Below are positions 1-6,084 of a DNA stretch of 6,776 bases, one piece after another. The position numbers and the translations under genes were made by a program. The notes beneath the pieces were generated by a model. That model saw nothing but the letters and a program-made list of their open reading frames with translations. It did not search any database and was not told where the DNA came from. The stretch comes from Bacteroidota bacterium. Its GTDB lineage: Bacteria; Spirochaetota; Spirochaetia; JABMQR01. Within the stretch, counting starts at the first letter, position 1. The number at the start of each line of letters is the position of its first letter. The stretch covers positions 1 to 6,776 of the forward strand of contig JABMQR010000053.1 of assembly GCA_013202335.1 (NCBI GenBank), in the 5' to 3' direction.

Positions 1-141
1 CTGGTAGTCGAAGGCACAACTGATGCAATCGGCGCATTAACTGGAAAATTGGGTCGTCTTGAAGGTCTGCAGGTTAAATCTGTTCTCACCAATTACCGGG
101 AGGACCCAGATGATGACCACGAAGCCCCTGATAAACCATGA
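1..141 (+). CDS. TM1266-type iron-only hydrogenase system regulator, C-terminal part
   Basis: Frame 1 is open from the window edge to a TGA at 139-141, giving the last 46 residues of a protein whose start lies outside the window. The readable end contains GTTDAIGALTGKLGRLEG followed by VKSVLTNY. This is the typical ending of the small (about 80-90 aa) ACT-fold proteins of the TM1266 family, annotated as putative regulators of iron-only hydrogenase systems. After it comes an acidic tail (REDPDDDHEAPDKP). The family is known from its position next to hydE/hydG; its ligand and target are not established. Here its 3' end overlaps hydG by 32 nt, so the two are probably translationally coupled and the protein belongs to the hydrogenase maturation operon. 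The assignment rests on the C-terminal motif and context only. Confidence 0.8.
   Translation: MVVEGTTDAIGALTGKLGRLEGLQVKSVLTNYREDPDDDHEAPDKP
98..103 (+). promoter_or_regulatory. Shine-Dalgarno site deciding the hydG start
   Basis: GGGAGG lies 6 nt before ATG 110 and 9 nt before the adjacent ATG 113, inside the end of the upstream regulator gene. It favours one of these two tandem ATGs over the TTG at 59, where the open frame begins. The residues between 59 and 110 are just the regulator gene read in another frame. Confidence 0.7.
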
Positions 142-1504
142 ATTACTTAATTCACTAACAACACTTAGCGAACCGGATACAGCCAGACGCCGCGAAATAC
201 TCGAAAAAGCCCGAGATCTAAAGGGGCTTAATCTGCATGAAGCTGCTGAGCTGCTGGCCTGCTGCGGTAATGATGCTGTAACTGAATTGCTTGAAACAGC
301 TTCCTATGTGAAGGAACAGATTTACGGACCGCGAATGGTTCTATTCGCCCCGCTCTATGCCGGAAACAAGTGCTGCAATGATTGCCTCTACTGCGGTTTC
401 AGGAACAGCAATAAGGAGATTCACCGTTCTACACTATCTTCAGAACAGATAGCCGGCGAAACTCTTGAACTTCTTCGTCAGGGGCATAAGCGTCTGCTGC
501 TGCTAACCGGTGAAGCCGGTGAGTACAACCTTGATTTCACGCTTAAGGCACTGGACACCATCTACGCGGTGAAAGATGAAAAGGGTTCATCAATCCGCAG
601 AATTAATGTGGAAATAGCACCGCTGTCTACTGAAGATTTCAGAAAACTCAAAGTTGGAAAAATCGGGACCTACACCTGCTTTCAGGAGACCTACGATCCC
701 ATACTCTATAAGAAATATCATCCCAAAGGACCAAAAGCCGATTACCAGTACCGCCTGGAGGTGATGGATAGGGCCATGGAAGCGGGGATTAACGATGTCG
801 GAATCGGTGTGCTTTTCGGTCTGGCCGAATACCGAAGTGAGGTACTTGCATTGCTTATGCATGCGGCGCACCTTGAAGAAAAGTTCGGCTGCGGCCCGCA
901 TACCGTAAGCGTACCAAGGCTTGAACCCGCAGCAGGAGCTCCACTGACAAAGAATATTCCCTATCCGGTTAATGATGAGGACTTCAGCAAACTGATAGCC
1001 GTTATCCGGCTCACCCTCCCCTATACCGGCATAATACTTTCTACCAGAGAGACTGCTCAGCTGAGAACAAAACTGTTCCGCTATGGAGTCAGTCAGGTCT
1101 CTGCCGGTTCACGTACCAATCCCGGGGGTTATGGAGATGATGACGATAGTGAATTTACGCACAGCCAATTCTCACTGGGTGATCACAGAACTCTGCATGA
1201 GGTTATAGAGGATCTTACTGATAATGGTCTTGTCCCCTCTTTCTGCACCGGGTGCTACCGAATGGGCCGCACGGGAAATGATTTCATGGATCTTGCCAAA
1301 CCCGGGCTGATCAAAAAATTCTGCCTCCCAAATGGTCTTTCAAGTTTTGCTGAATATTTACAGGATTATGCACCCACACATCTTAAAAATTCAGGAATGA
1401 AAATTATAGAGGGAGTAGCCGCAAACCAAAGTGAACTTCTGGCAGGGATTATCCGGAATAATGTAGATGAAGTTGTTTCCGGAAAGAGAGATATCTATGT
1501 CTGA
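110..1504 (+). CDS. hydG: HydG, [FeFe]-hydrogenase maturation radical SAM tyrosine lyase
   Basis: HydG cleaves L-tyrosine to p-cresol, CO and cyanide and assembles an Fe(CO)2(CN)-cysteine synthon for the hydrogenase 2Fe subsite; it is cytosolic. From ATG 110 the product is 464 aa, the usual family length. The radical SAM cluster motif CX3CX2C is CCNDCLYC at residues 88-95 (Cys88, Cys92, Cys95). The C-terminal motif that distinguishes HydG from the related tyrosine lyase ThiH and binds the auxiliary Fe-S cluster is intact as CX2CX22C, with Cys379, Cys382 and Cys405. The start is set by GGGAGG at 98-103; ATG 113 is an equally possible start. The gene overlaps the upstream regulator by 32 nt and the downstream hydE by 8 nt (1497-1504), consistent with one operon. 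All cluster ligands are present, so the enzyme should be functional. Confidence 0.96.
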   Translation: MMTTKPLINHELLNSLTTLSEPDTARRREILEKARDLKGLNLHEAAELLACCGNDAVTELLETASYVKEQIYGPRMVLFAPLYAGNKCCNDCLYCGFRNSNKEIHRSTLSSEQIAGETLELLRQGHKRLLLLTGEAGEYNLDFTLKALDTIYAVKDEKGSSIRRINVEIAPLSTEDFRKLKVGKIGTYTCFQETYDPILYKKYHPKGPKADYQYRLEVMDRAMEAGINDVGIGVLFGLAEYRSEVLALLMHAAHLEEKFGCGPHTVSVPRLEPAAGAPLTKNIPYPVNDEDFSKLIAVIRLTLPYTGIILSTRETAQLRTKLFRYGVSQVSAGSRTNPGGYGDDDDSEFTHSQFSLGDHRTLHEVIEDLTDNGLVPSFCTGCYRMGRTGNDFMDLAKPGLIKKFCLPNGLSSFAEYLQDYAPTHLKNSGMKIIEGVAANQSELLAGIIRNNVDEVVSGKRDIYV

Positions 1505-2546
1505 TTATAGGTATGCCGAGCAGCTGTTCAGAGAAAACAATCTGGAAGCACTCACGACCCTGGCAGCAAAAGTTACCCGAAAATCATTTGGCAGCAGTGT
1601 CTATCTGCGGGGTTTGATAGAGTTCAGCAACTACTGCATCAGTAACTGCCTCTACTGTGGTATTCGACGTGATAATGCGAAGGTGAACAGGTATCGTCTG
1701 ACCGATGAAGAAATCTTCTCTGCCGTCGATACCGGGTTTGCCAGAGGATTGAGAACCTTCGTGCTGCAGGGTGGTGAAGATCCCTACTTTACAGTCGACA
1801 AACTGGCTGAGATCTCTGCAGGTATTAAAAAGCGCACACATGGTGAAGCGGCACTTACCCTGAGCTGTGGAATTCTTACACATGAAGAGTACCGTGTACT
1901 TAAAAGTGCAGGTGCTGATAGATATCTTCTGCGCTTTGAAACATCTGATCCGGAACTTCATCGCTATTTGCGTGATGGCATTGGCCTGGAAAGACGCCTG
2001 GAAGCACTGGAAGATCTGAAAACACTGGGTTTTCAAACAGGTTCCGGGTTCATGGTCGGGCTTCCCGGAGAGACAGAGGATACCGTGATTGAGAATATTA
2101 AACTTTGCAGTGAGCTGGAATTGGATATGGCAGGAATTGGTCCGTTCATCCCCCACCATGACACTCCGCTTGCAGGTTCTCCACAAATTCCCCTGGAACT
2201 CTCCTTGAAAGCAACCGCTTTATTACGGATAGCATGTCCTGACACCCATATACCCGCTACGACAGCAGCGGGAACCCTGGAACCCGACGGGAGAGAACGT
2301 ATGATTAAATGCGGGGCAAATGTCGTTATGCCCAACCTCACTCCGACCACCGTAAAGAAAGATTATTTGCTCTATCCCGGGAAAATTTGCCTCGATGAGG
2401 ATGGGCTGCAGTGCATCGGATGCCTGGGACTCAGAATAGCTTCAGTGAATGGGGAAATGAGTTTTGACCGGGCTGACGGACACGTTTCAAAGAGAAAAAG
2501 AGCCGTTTTGGATGCACTTCCAGCCGGTATACAACAAAGTATTTAA
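1497..2546 (+). CDS. hydE: HydE, [FeFe]-hydrogenase maturation radical SAM enzyme
   Basis: HydE is a cytosolic radical SAM enzyme that acts on the HydG-made Fe(CO)2(CN)-cysteine complex on the way to the diiron azadithiolate subsite. From ATG 1497 the product is 349 aa, matching characterised HydE proteins (about 350). The CX3CX2C motif is CISNCLYC at residues 47-54 (Cys47, Cys51, Cys54). A second motif, CX7CX2C (Cys298, Cys306, Cys309), matches the optional extra Fe-S site of the Thermotoga maritima enzyme; many HydEs lack it and it is reported as non-essential. ATG 1497 is preferred to the in-frame ATG at 1467 because GGAAAGAGAG at 1481-1490 lies 6 nt ahead of it and because it overlaps the hydG stop in the coupled form ATGTCTGA. 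The next gene, hydF, starts 11 nt after the stop. Confidence 0.96.
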   Translation: MSDYRYAEQLFRENNLEALTTLAAKVTRKSFGSSVYLRGLIEFSNYCISNCLYCGIRRDNAKVNRYRLTDEEIFSAVDTGFARGLRTFVLQGGEDPYFTVDKLAEISAGIKKRTHGEAALTLSCGILTHEEYRVLKSAGADRYLLRFETSDPELHRYLRDGIGLERRLEALEDLKTLGFQTGSGFMVGLPGETEDTVIENIKLCSELELDMAGIGPFIPHHDTPLAGSPQIPLELSLKATALLRIACPDTHIPATTAAGTLEPDGRERMIKCGANVVMPNLTPTTVKKDYLLYPGKICLDEDGLQCIGCLGLRIASVNGEMSFDRADGHVSKRKRAVLDALPAGIQQSI

Positions 2547-2557
2547 TAGGAGAAATT

Positions 2558-3766
2558 ATGCAGGCACCACTGGCAGGGCAACCAAGAATAGTACTATTAG
2601 GGGTTAGGAACGCGGGAAAAAGCTCACTTATGAATGCACTCTTTGAAAAGCAGATTGCTATCGTTTCTGCAAGCCCGGGAACTACTACCGATCCGGTCAC
2701 TCGAAGTTTTGAGATTCCCGGTTTCGGCCCGGCTGGGATTGTTGATACCGCCGGTATCGATGATGAGGGAGAACTTGGTCAGCAGCGTATTCGTTCTTCC
2801 CTGGAACGGTATAAAAGTGCAGATATGGTACTGTTTATTAGTTCTGCTTCCGCTGCACCTACAGACACAGAGAAGAAACTGTATCAAAATCTCCTCAGAA
2901 AAGAGAAGAAATCATCACGCCCTACCCTGTTAATTCTGACTCATGCAAATTCACCTTTAAACACAGATAAAAAAATATGGCTTGAAGAATCTAAAGGATA
3001 TCTTGTAGACAGCCCAAAAAGAGAGGGCATTCCTGAACTGATTGCCGGTATCGCAGCACACCGTCCGAAGTCTGAGTCTACTCCTCTAGAGGGTCTGGTA
3101 GATAGCGGAGATACTATTATTCTTGTCACCCCTATAGATTCCGCCGCACCTACAGGGAGAATGATTCTTCCTCAAGTTGAGGCACTCAGGGATGCTCTTG
3201 ATAAGGACTGTGCAGTGTTGGTGGTAAAAGAGCATGAGTTAAAGAGATATTACCACTCTCTCAAAGAACGTCCGCGACTTGTAGTAACCGACAGCCAGGC
3301 ATTCCGGCAAGTAGCTGAGCAAATCCCGTCAGACCAGCCTCTTACTAGTTTCAGTATCCTCTTTGCCCGAAAGAAGGGGGATTTAGGGCAGTATACCGCA
3401 GGGCTTAAGGCGCTCGATGCAATGCCTCCTGCTGCAAAGGTTCTGGTACTGGAGAGCTGCAGCCACCATCGTCAGGCTGATGATATTGGTACGGTAAAAA
3501 TTCCAAAGCTATTCCATAAACACTGCAGTAAGGGTGCAACATTCAACCACGTTCGCCAGTTGCCTTCGAAAAGTGAGCTCAAAAAGTATGATCTGGTAAT
3601 CCAATGTGCATCCTGCATGCTGACCCGCGGCAAGGTTATGTCCCGTCTAAATACGCTAACAGATTCAGGCGTTCCCATAACCAATTATGGACTATTTCTT
3701 GCCTGGGTTAACGGGTTGTTTCCCAGAGCGTTGGAGCCGATTCCGGAGATGCAGGCAATATTGTAG
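2558..3766 (+). CDS. hydF: HydF, [FeFe]-hydrogenase maturation GTPase and scaffold
   Basis: HydF receives the diiron subsite precursor and delivers it to apo-hydrogenase. The product is 402 aa, normal for the family. The N-terminal GTPase domain (about 1-173) has a P-loop at 15-22 (GVRNAGKS), a switch region GTTTDPV at 41-47 and DTAG at 63-66. A middle dimerisation domain follows, then the C-terminal cluster domain with the [4Fe-4S] ligand pattern CxHx46CxxC: Cys301, His303, Cys350, Cys353. Two features are odd. The usual NKxD guanine-recognition motif appears as THAN (128-131) after the strand LLIL. The residue before the CxxC, usually His in the family, is Gln349. AGGAG at 2548-2552, 5 nt before ATG 2558, supports the start. 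It is the last gene of the hyd operon; a degenerate second hydF copy lies at 5721-5903. Confidence 0.96.
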   Translation: MQAPLAGQPRIVLLGVRNAGKSSLMNALFEKQIAIVSASPGTTTDPVTRSFEIPGFGPAGIVDTAGIDDEGELGQQRIRSSLERYKSADMVLFISSASAAPTDTEKKLYQNLLRKEKKSSRPTLLILTHANSPLNTDKKIWLEESKGYLVDSPKREGIPELIAGIAAHRPKSESTPLEGLVDSGDTIILVTPIDSAAPTGRMILPQVEALRDALDKDCAVLVVKEHELKRYYHSLKERPRLVVTDSQAFRQVAEQIPSDQPLTSFSILFARKKGDLGQYTAGLKALDAMPPAAKVLVLESCSHHRQADDIGTVKIPKLFHKHCSKGATFNHVRQLPSKSELKKYDLVIQCASCMLTRGKVMSRLNTLTDSGVPITNYGLFLAWVNGLFPRALEPIPEMQAIL

Positions 3767-3999
3767 AGAAAAGCAGTCTATTTTTTTGATCTCCTGTTTG
3801 GTTTGTCAACTCTCATACCAAATTATTATCGACTGACTAAGCAACGCCCAATAATTACTCAGAACTTAAAAACCATATGCCTACCAAAATGTATGAATGC
3901 TAACTCAATAGCTACACTTTTGTAGGTCAGAAGAAAAAACTCTTTTTCCATAAAACAACAACATGTTTCTCTGTATAGAATTAAAATTTGCCGATTACA
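3767..3999. other. AT-rich intergenic region, upstream of the amtB promoter
   Basis: No gene is supported here. A run of seven T at 3781-3787 follows the hydF stop, preceded only by a weak 4-bp stem (TAGA 3764-3767 with TCTA 3777-3780), so a hydF terminator is possible but not convincing. TTTGGT at 3797-3802 and ACCAAA at 3817-3822 form an inverted pair with centres 20 bp apart, about two helical turns. A sigma-54 activator would be expected to bind in this area, but no canonical NtrC site (TGCAC-N5-GTGCA type) is visible. An AT-only small hairpin (GAAAAA 3933-3938 with TTTTTC 3943-3948) is also present. Confidence 0.5.
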
Positions 4000-4015
4000 T
4001 GGCGTACTTCTTGCA
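4000..4015 (+). promoter_or_regulatory. Sigma-54 (RpoN) -24/-12 promoter of amtB-glnK
   Basis: The sequence TGGCGTACTTCTTGCA matches the sigma-54 consensus TGGCAC-N5-TTGCA, with only the AC after TGGC changed to GT. The invariant GG (4001-4002) and GC (4013-4014) are exactly 10 nt apart, as this class requires. Transcription would start near 4025-4027, leaving a leader of about 25 nt that still includes the amtB Shine-Dalgarno. Sigma-54 control of ammonium transporter and PII operons, with an NtrC-like activator under nitrogen limitation, is well known; its operation here is inferred. No good sigma-70 promoter was seen in the same stretch. Confidence 0.8.
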
Positions 4016-4050
4016 TACATATTGTATTAACTTATGGAGGGTTATTATTA

Positions 4051-5268
4051 ATGGAGAACTTTGTCAGTGAACAAAGTGGGAATATACTATTTCTGCTGCT
4101 TGGAGCAGTAATGATATTTTCCATGCATGCAGGATTTGCCTTTTTAGAGGTCGGATCTGTCAGAAAAAAAAATCAGGTAAATGCTTTAAATAAAATCATA
4201 TTTGATTGGGCTTTATCAACTCTTGTCTATTTCTTTATTGGGTTCCCCATTGCATATGGAATCAAATCTTTTACCTTCTGGCAAAATGCTAATGCACTTA
4301 TGGAAAACGGTTCCTTTGATATGATTAGGTTCTTCTTATTACTAGGGTTTGCAGCCTGTATTCCAGCAATTATCTCAGGAGGAGTAGCAGAACGTGCAAA
4401 ATTCTGGACAAACTCCCTCGCCGGTGCAGTTTTCGTGGGTATTGTATATCCTCTTTTTGAATCAGCAGTATGGGGACAACTAAATCTTTTTGGCCCAGGT
4501 TCCTGGCTTGAATCATTAACAGGAATACCTTTTCAGGATTATGCAGGATCAATTGTAGTTCATGCCATGGGTGGATGGTTAGCACTTCCGGCAATCATAC
4601 TGTTAGGTTCTCGTAGAAAACGATATAAAACAAATGGTTCAAGTTATCCCATTAATGTCAGTAATATCCCATTCCTTGCTTTGGGGAGTTGGATTTTATG
4701 TGTTGGCTGGTTTGGTTTTAATGTTATGAGTGCTCAGTCGATCGGTGCTGTAAATTCTATAGTAGCCCTCAACTCATTAATGGCCATGGCAGGAGGAATC
4801 CTGGCAGGATTAATCTTCTCGAAAAATGATGCCGGATTTACACACAATGGAGCCTTAGCCGGGCTTGTCGCCGTTTGTGCTGGAAGTAACCTGTATCATC
4901 CTTTTGGTGCTTTAATTATCGGAATAATTGCTGGAATTATTTTTGTATTTGGATTTCATTTTGTTACTGAAAAATTAAGAATTGATGATGTTCTTGGTGT
5001 CTGGCCTTTACATGGACTTTGTGGAACCTGGGGAGGTCTGGCTGTGGGGATCTTTGGAAAAAAACTTCTTGGAGGAGCGGGAAATGTCTCATTTTTCTCT
5101 CAATTGATTGGTACTCTGTCATGTATTATATTTGCATTAACTGCAAGTTTTATTGTGTATGGAATATTAAAAAAAACAGCTGGTATACGATTATCAGACC
5201 AACAGGAAATGCTTGGCGCAGACCTTTCTATACATCATGTAGAAGCTAATCCTGAAGAAGCTCTCTAA
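4051..5268 (+). CDS. amtB: Ammonium transporter, Amt/Mep/Rh family
   Basis: This is an inner-membrane channel for ammonium uptake, 405 aa from ATG 4051, mature-length for the family and with the eleven-helix type of hydrophobic pattern. The pore residues of E. coli AmtB have counterparts: Phe100 (F107) and Phe223 (F215) for the gate, Trp141 (W148), Asp163 (D160), Ser227 (S219), and the twin histidines His171 (H168) and His321 (H318). The signature stretch around GFAACIPAIISGGVAER (99-115) is clear. Helix 1 starts close to the N-terminus and there is no obvious signal peptide, unlike E. coli AmtB. GGAGGG at 4036-4041, 9 nt upstream, sets the start; the open frame extends back to a TTG at 3988, but that would include the promoter. 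A cytosolic tail of roughly 30 residues is the expected PII contact. The PII gene follows after 25 nt. Confidence 0.96.
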   Translation: MENFVSEQSGNILFLLLGAVMIFSMHAGFAFLEVGSVRKKNQVNALNKIIFDWALSTLVYFFIGFPIAYGIKSFTFWQNANALMENGSFDMIRFFLLLGFAACIPAIISGGVAERAKFWTNSLAGAVFVGIVYPLFESAVWGQLNLFGPGSWLESLTGIPFQDYAGSIVVHAMGGWLALPAIILLGSRRKRYKTNGSSYPINVSNIPFLALGSWILCVGWFGFNVMSAQSIGAVNSIVALNSLMAMAGGILAGLIFSKNDAGFTHNGALAGLVAVCAGSNLYHPFGALIIGIIAGIIFVFGFHFVTEKLRIDDVLGVWPLHGLCGTWGGLAVGIFGKKLLGGAGNVSFFSQLIGTLSCIIFALTASFIVYGILKKTAGIRLSDQQEMLGADLSIHHVEANPEEAL

Positions 5269-5293
5269 ACAATACATACAGAGGAGATTATAT

Positions 5294-5635
5294 ATGAAAA
5301 TGATAGAAGCAATAATACAACCGGAACAACTGGATGCTGTAAAAAATGAATTACATAGAGTAAAAATAGGAAAAATGACTGTCTTCCAGGTAAAAGGCTG
5401 TGGACAGCAAATGGGATACACTGAAAGTTATAGAGGACATACTCACACTGTTAATCTATTACCAAAAGTATGTATCAGAATTGCAGTCAATGATGAATAT
5501 GTTCAACAAACTGTTGATGCAATTATAACCGGTGCAAAAACTGGAGAAATTGGAGATGGGAAAATCTTTGTCCTTCCAATGGAGCAATGTTTCCGAATAC
5601 GTACCGGAGAAAACGGCTCTGCTGCAATTGGTTAA
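5294..5635 (+). CDS. glnK: PII nitrogen regulatory protein, GlnK type
   Basis: This 113-aa trimeric signalling protein senses ATP/ADP and 2-oxoglutarate; when linked to amtB it normally blocks the Amt pore by inserting its T-loop. Residue numbering coincides with E. coli PII: Gln39 (2-oxoglutarate binding), Gly41, Thr43, Tyr46-Arg47-Gly48, Leu56-Pro57-Lys58, the nucleotide site TGEIGDGKIFVLP (83-95) and Arg101/Arg103. The T-loop differs from the canonical form: Tyr51, the uridylylation site, is His51 within RGHTHTV, and residue 40 is Met. The protein therefore probably is not controlled by GlnD-type uridylylation. GAGGAG at 5281-5286 lies 7 nt before ATG 5294. It is co-transcribed with amtB from the sigma-54 promoter. 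The name glnK rests on the amtB linkage. Confidence 0.93.
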   Translation: MKMIEAIIQPEQLDAVKNELHRVKIGKMTVFQVKGCGQQMGYTESYRGHTHTVNLLPKVCIRIAVNDEYVQQTVDAIITGAKTGEIGDGKIFVLPMEQCFRIRTGENGSAAIG

Positions 5636-5720
5636 ATGAAGCCACCATTATTAAAATGGTCGAACATTAGTGAAACGCTGAATTTAAGCCCTCCCCGTTT
5701 CAACAGTTCGAATTATCTCT
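5636..5720. other. Intergenic stretch after glnK with a small hairpin
   Basis: No gene is seen. A 6-bp inverted repeat, ACCATT at 5644-5649 and AATGGT at 5655-5660 with a 5-nt loop, begins 9 nt after the glnK stop and might end or stabilise the amtB-glnK transcript, but no T-run follows it. The last 20-25 bases may be badly eroded hydF sequence continuing the relic that is clearly recognisable from 5721; the alignment there is too poor to claim. Confidence 0.35.
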
Positions 5721-5903
5721 GATCCGATCACTTGAAGTTTTGAGATTCCCGGTTTCAGTCCGGCAGGTATTGTGGATACAGCCGGTATCGATGATGATGG
5801 AAACCTTGGGAAACAGCGTATTCGTTCTTCTCTGGAGCGATAAAAAGTGCCGGTAACTAATTATGGGTTGTTTCCCAGAGCGCTGGAGCCGATTCCGGAA
5901 TAG
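5721..5903 (+). pseudogene. Degenerate, internally deleted second hydF copy
   Basis: Two pieces match the intact hydF of this window in the same orientation. Bases 5721-5840 match 2690-2809 of hydF with 17 differences by eye in 120 (about 86%), covering residues 45-84, including DTAG. Bases 5847-5900 match 3671-3748 with 6 differences and a clean 24-nt gap (about 89%), covering residues 372-397. About 0.85 kb between the pieces is missing, as is the 5' end with the start codon and P-loop. The frame has a TGA at 5733 (CGA to TGA relative to hydF Arg49), a TAA at 5841 created by a 1-nt indel, and a final TAG at 5901. Most differing codons are synonymous, so this copy appears to have been a working, diverged HydF before it decayed. 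No product is expected. Confidence 0.88.
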
Positions 5904-5912
5904 AAGACATAA

Positions 5913-6053
5913 CTCGACCGGAACTGCACAAACATTTCTGGACAAATGATAATTCCAGGACTGACAGGAATACTAACACAGTACTACACAGTCTATCCAG
6001 GAAATGATTATACCTGGAATATCACTTCAAGCCGTGAGTTAGGTGAAGAGTAA
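5913..6053 (+). pseudogene. Possible remnant of a membrane transporter gene (ABC-2 permease-like)
   Basis: A frame open from 5913 to TAA 6051 has its only ATG at 5946 and would encode 35 residues containing MIIPGLTGILTQYY and ending SSRELGEE. In another frame, just upstream, is RPELHKHFW. Read together with a frameshift, these resemble the PEL...F.VPGL.G.ILT...RERELG pattern of ABC-2 type permeases. A second, similar segment in another frame (ATG 6004, MIIPGISLQAVS) also fits such proteins. There is no Shine-Dalgarno ahead of ATG 5946 and nothing long is open, so this is best seen as scraps of a decayed gene. The family assignment is a guess by eye; the stretch may equally be plain non-coding DNA. 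Confidence 0.22.
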
Positions 6054-6084
6054 TATCCTGTTGTAAATTAAGAATTTTTGTTCA

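Noticed and set aside
59..109. Upstream extension of hydG to a TTG at 59
   Set aside because: No Shine-Dalgarno is seen near it, the stretch is the coding end of the regulator in another frame, and HydG has its normal length from ATG 110.
1467..1496. Earlier in-frame ATG for hydE
   Set aside because: It lies within hydG with no ribosome site of its own; ATG 1497 has a well-placed purine-rich site and gives the usual family length.
1584..2350. Long minus-strand open frames opposite hydE
   Set aside because: They lie opposite a gene with all its catalytic motifs and encode no recognisable domain.
3764..3787. Intrinsic terminator of hydF
   Set aside because: There is a T7 run, but the stem before it is only 4 bp, so it is kept as a possibility in the intergenic entry and not called.
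3888..3926. Imperfect inverted pair CTACCAAAA / TTTTGTAG upstream of amtB
   Set aside because: It has a bulged base and a long loop; no known regulator site or riboswitch matches it.
3988..4050. N-terminal extension of AmtB from TTG 3988
   Set aside because: It would read through the -24/-12 promoter, and ATG 4051 has a proper Shine-Dalgarno and matches the family's N-terminus.
5667..5675. ATTAGTGAA repeated at 6758-6766
   Set aside because: Nine bases shared between two AT-rich non-coding stretches is weak evidence for a repeat or attachment site, and no integrase or tRNA gene is present.
5700..5945. Minus-strand open frame of 81 codons
   Set aside because: It is the complement of the hydF relic and resembles the equivalent shadow frame opposite intact hydF; it has no independent support.
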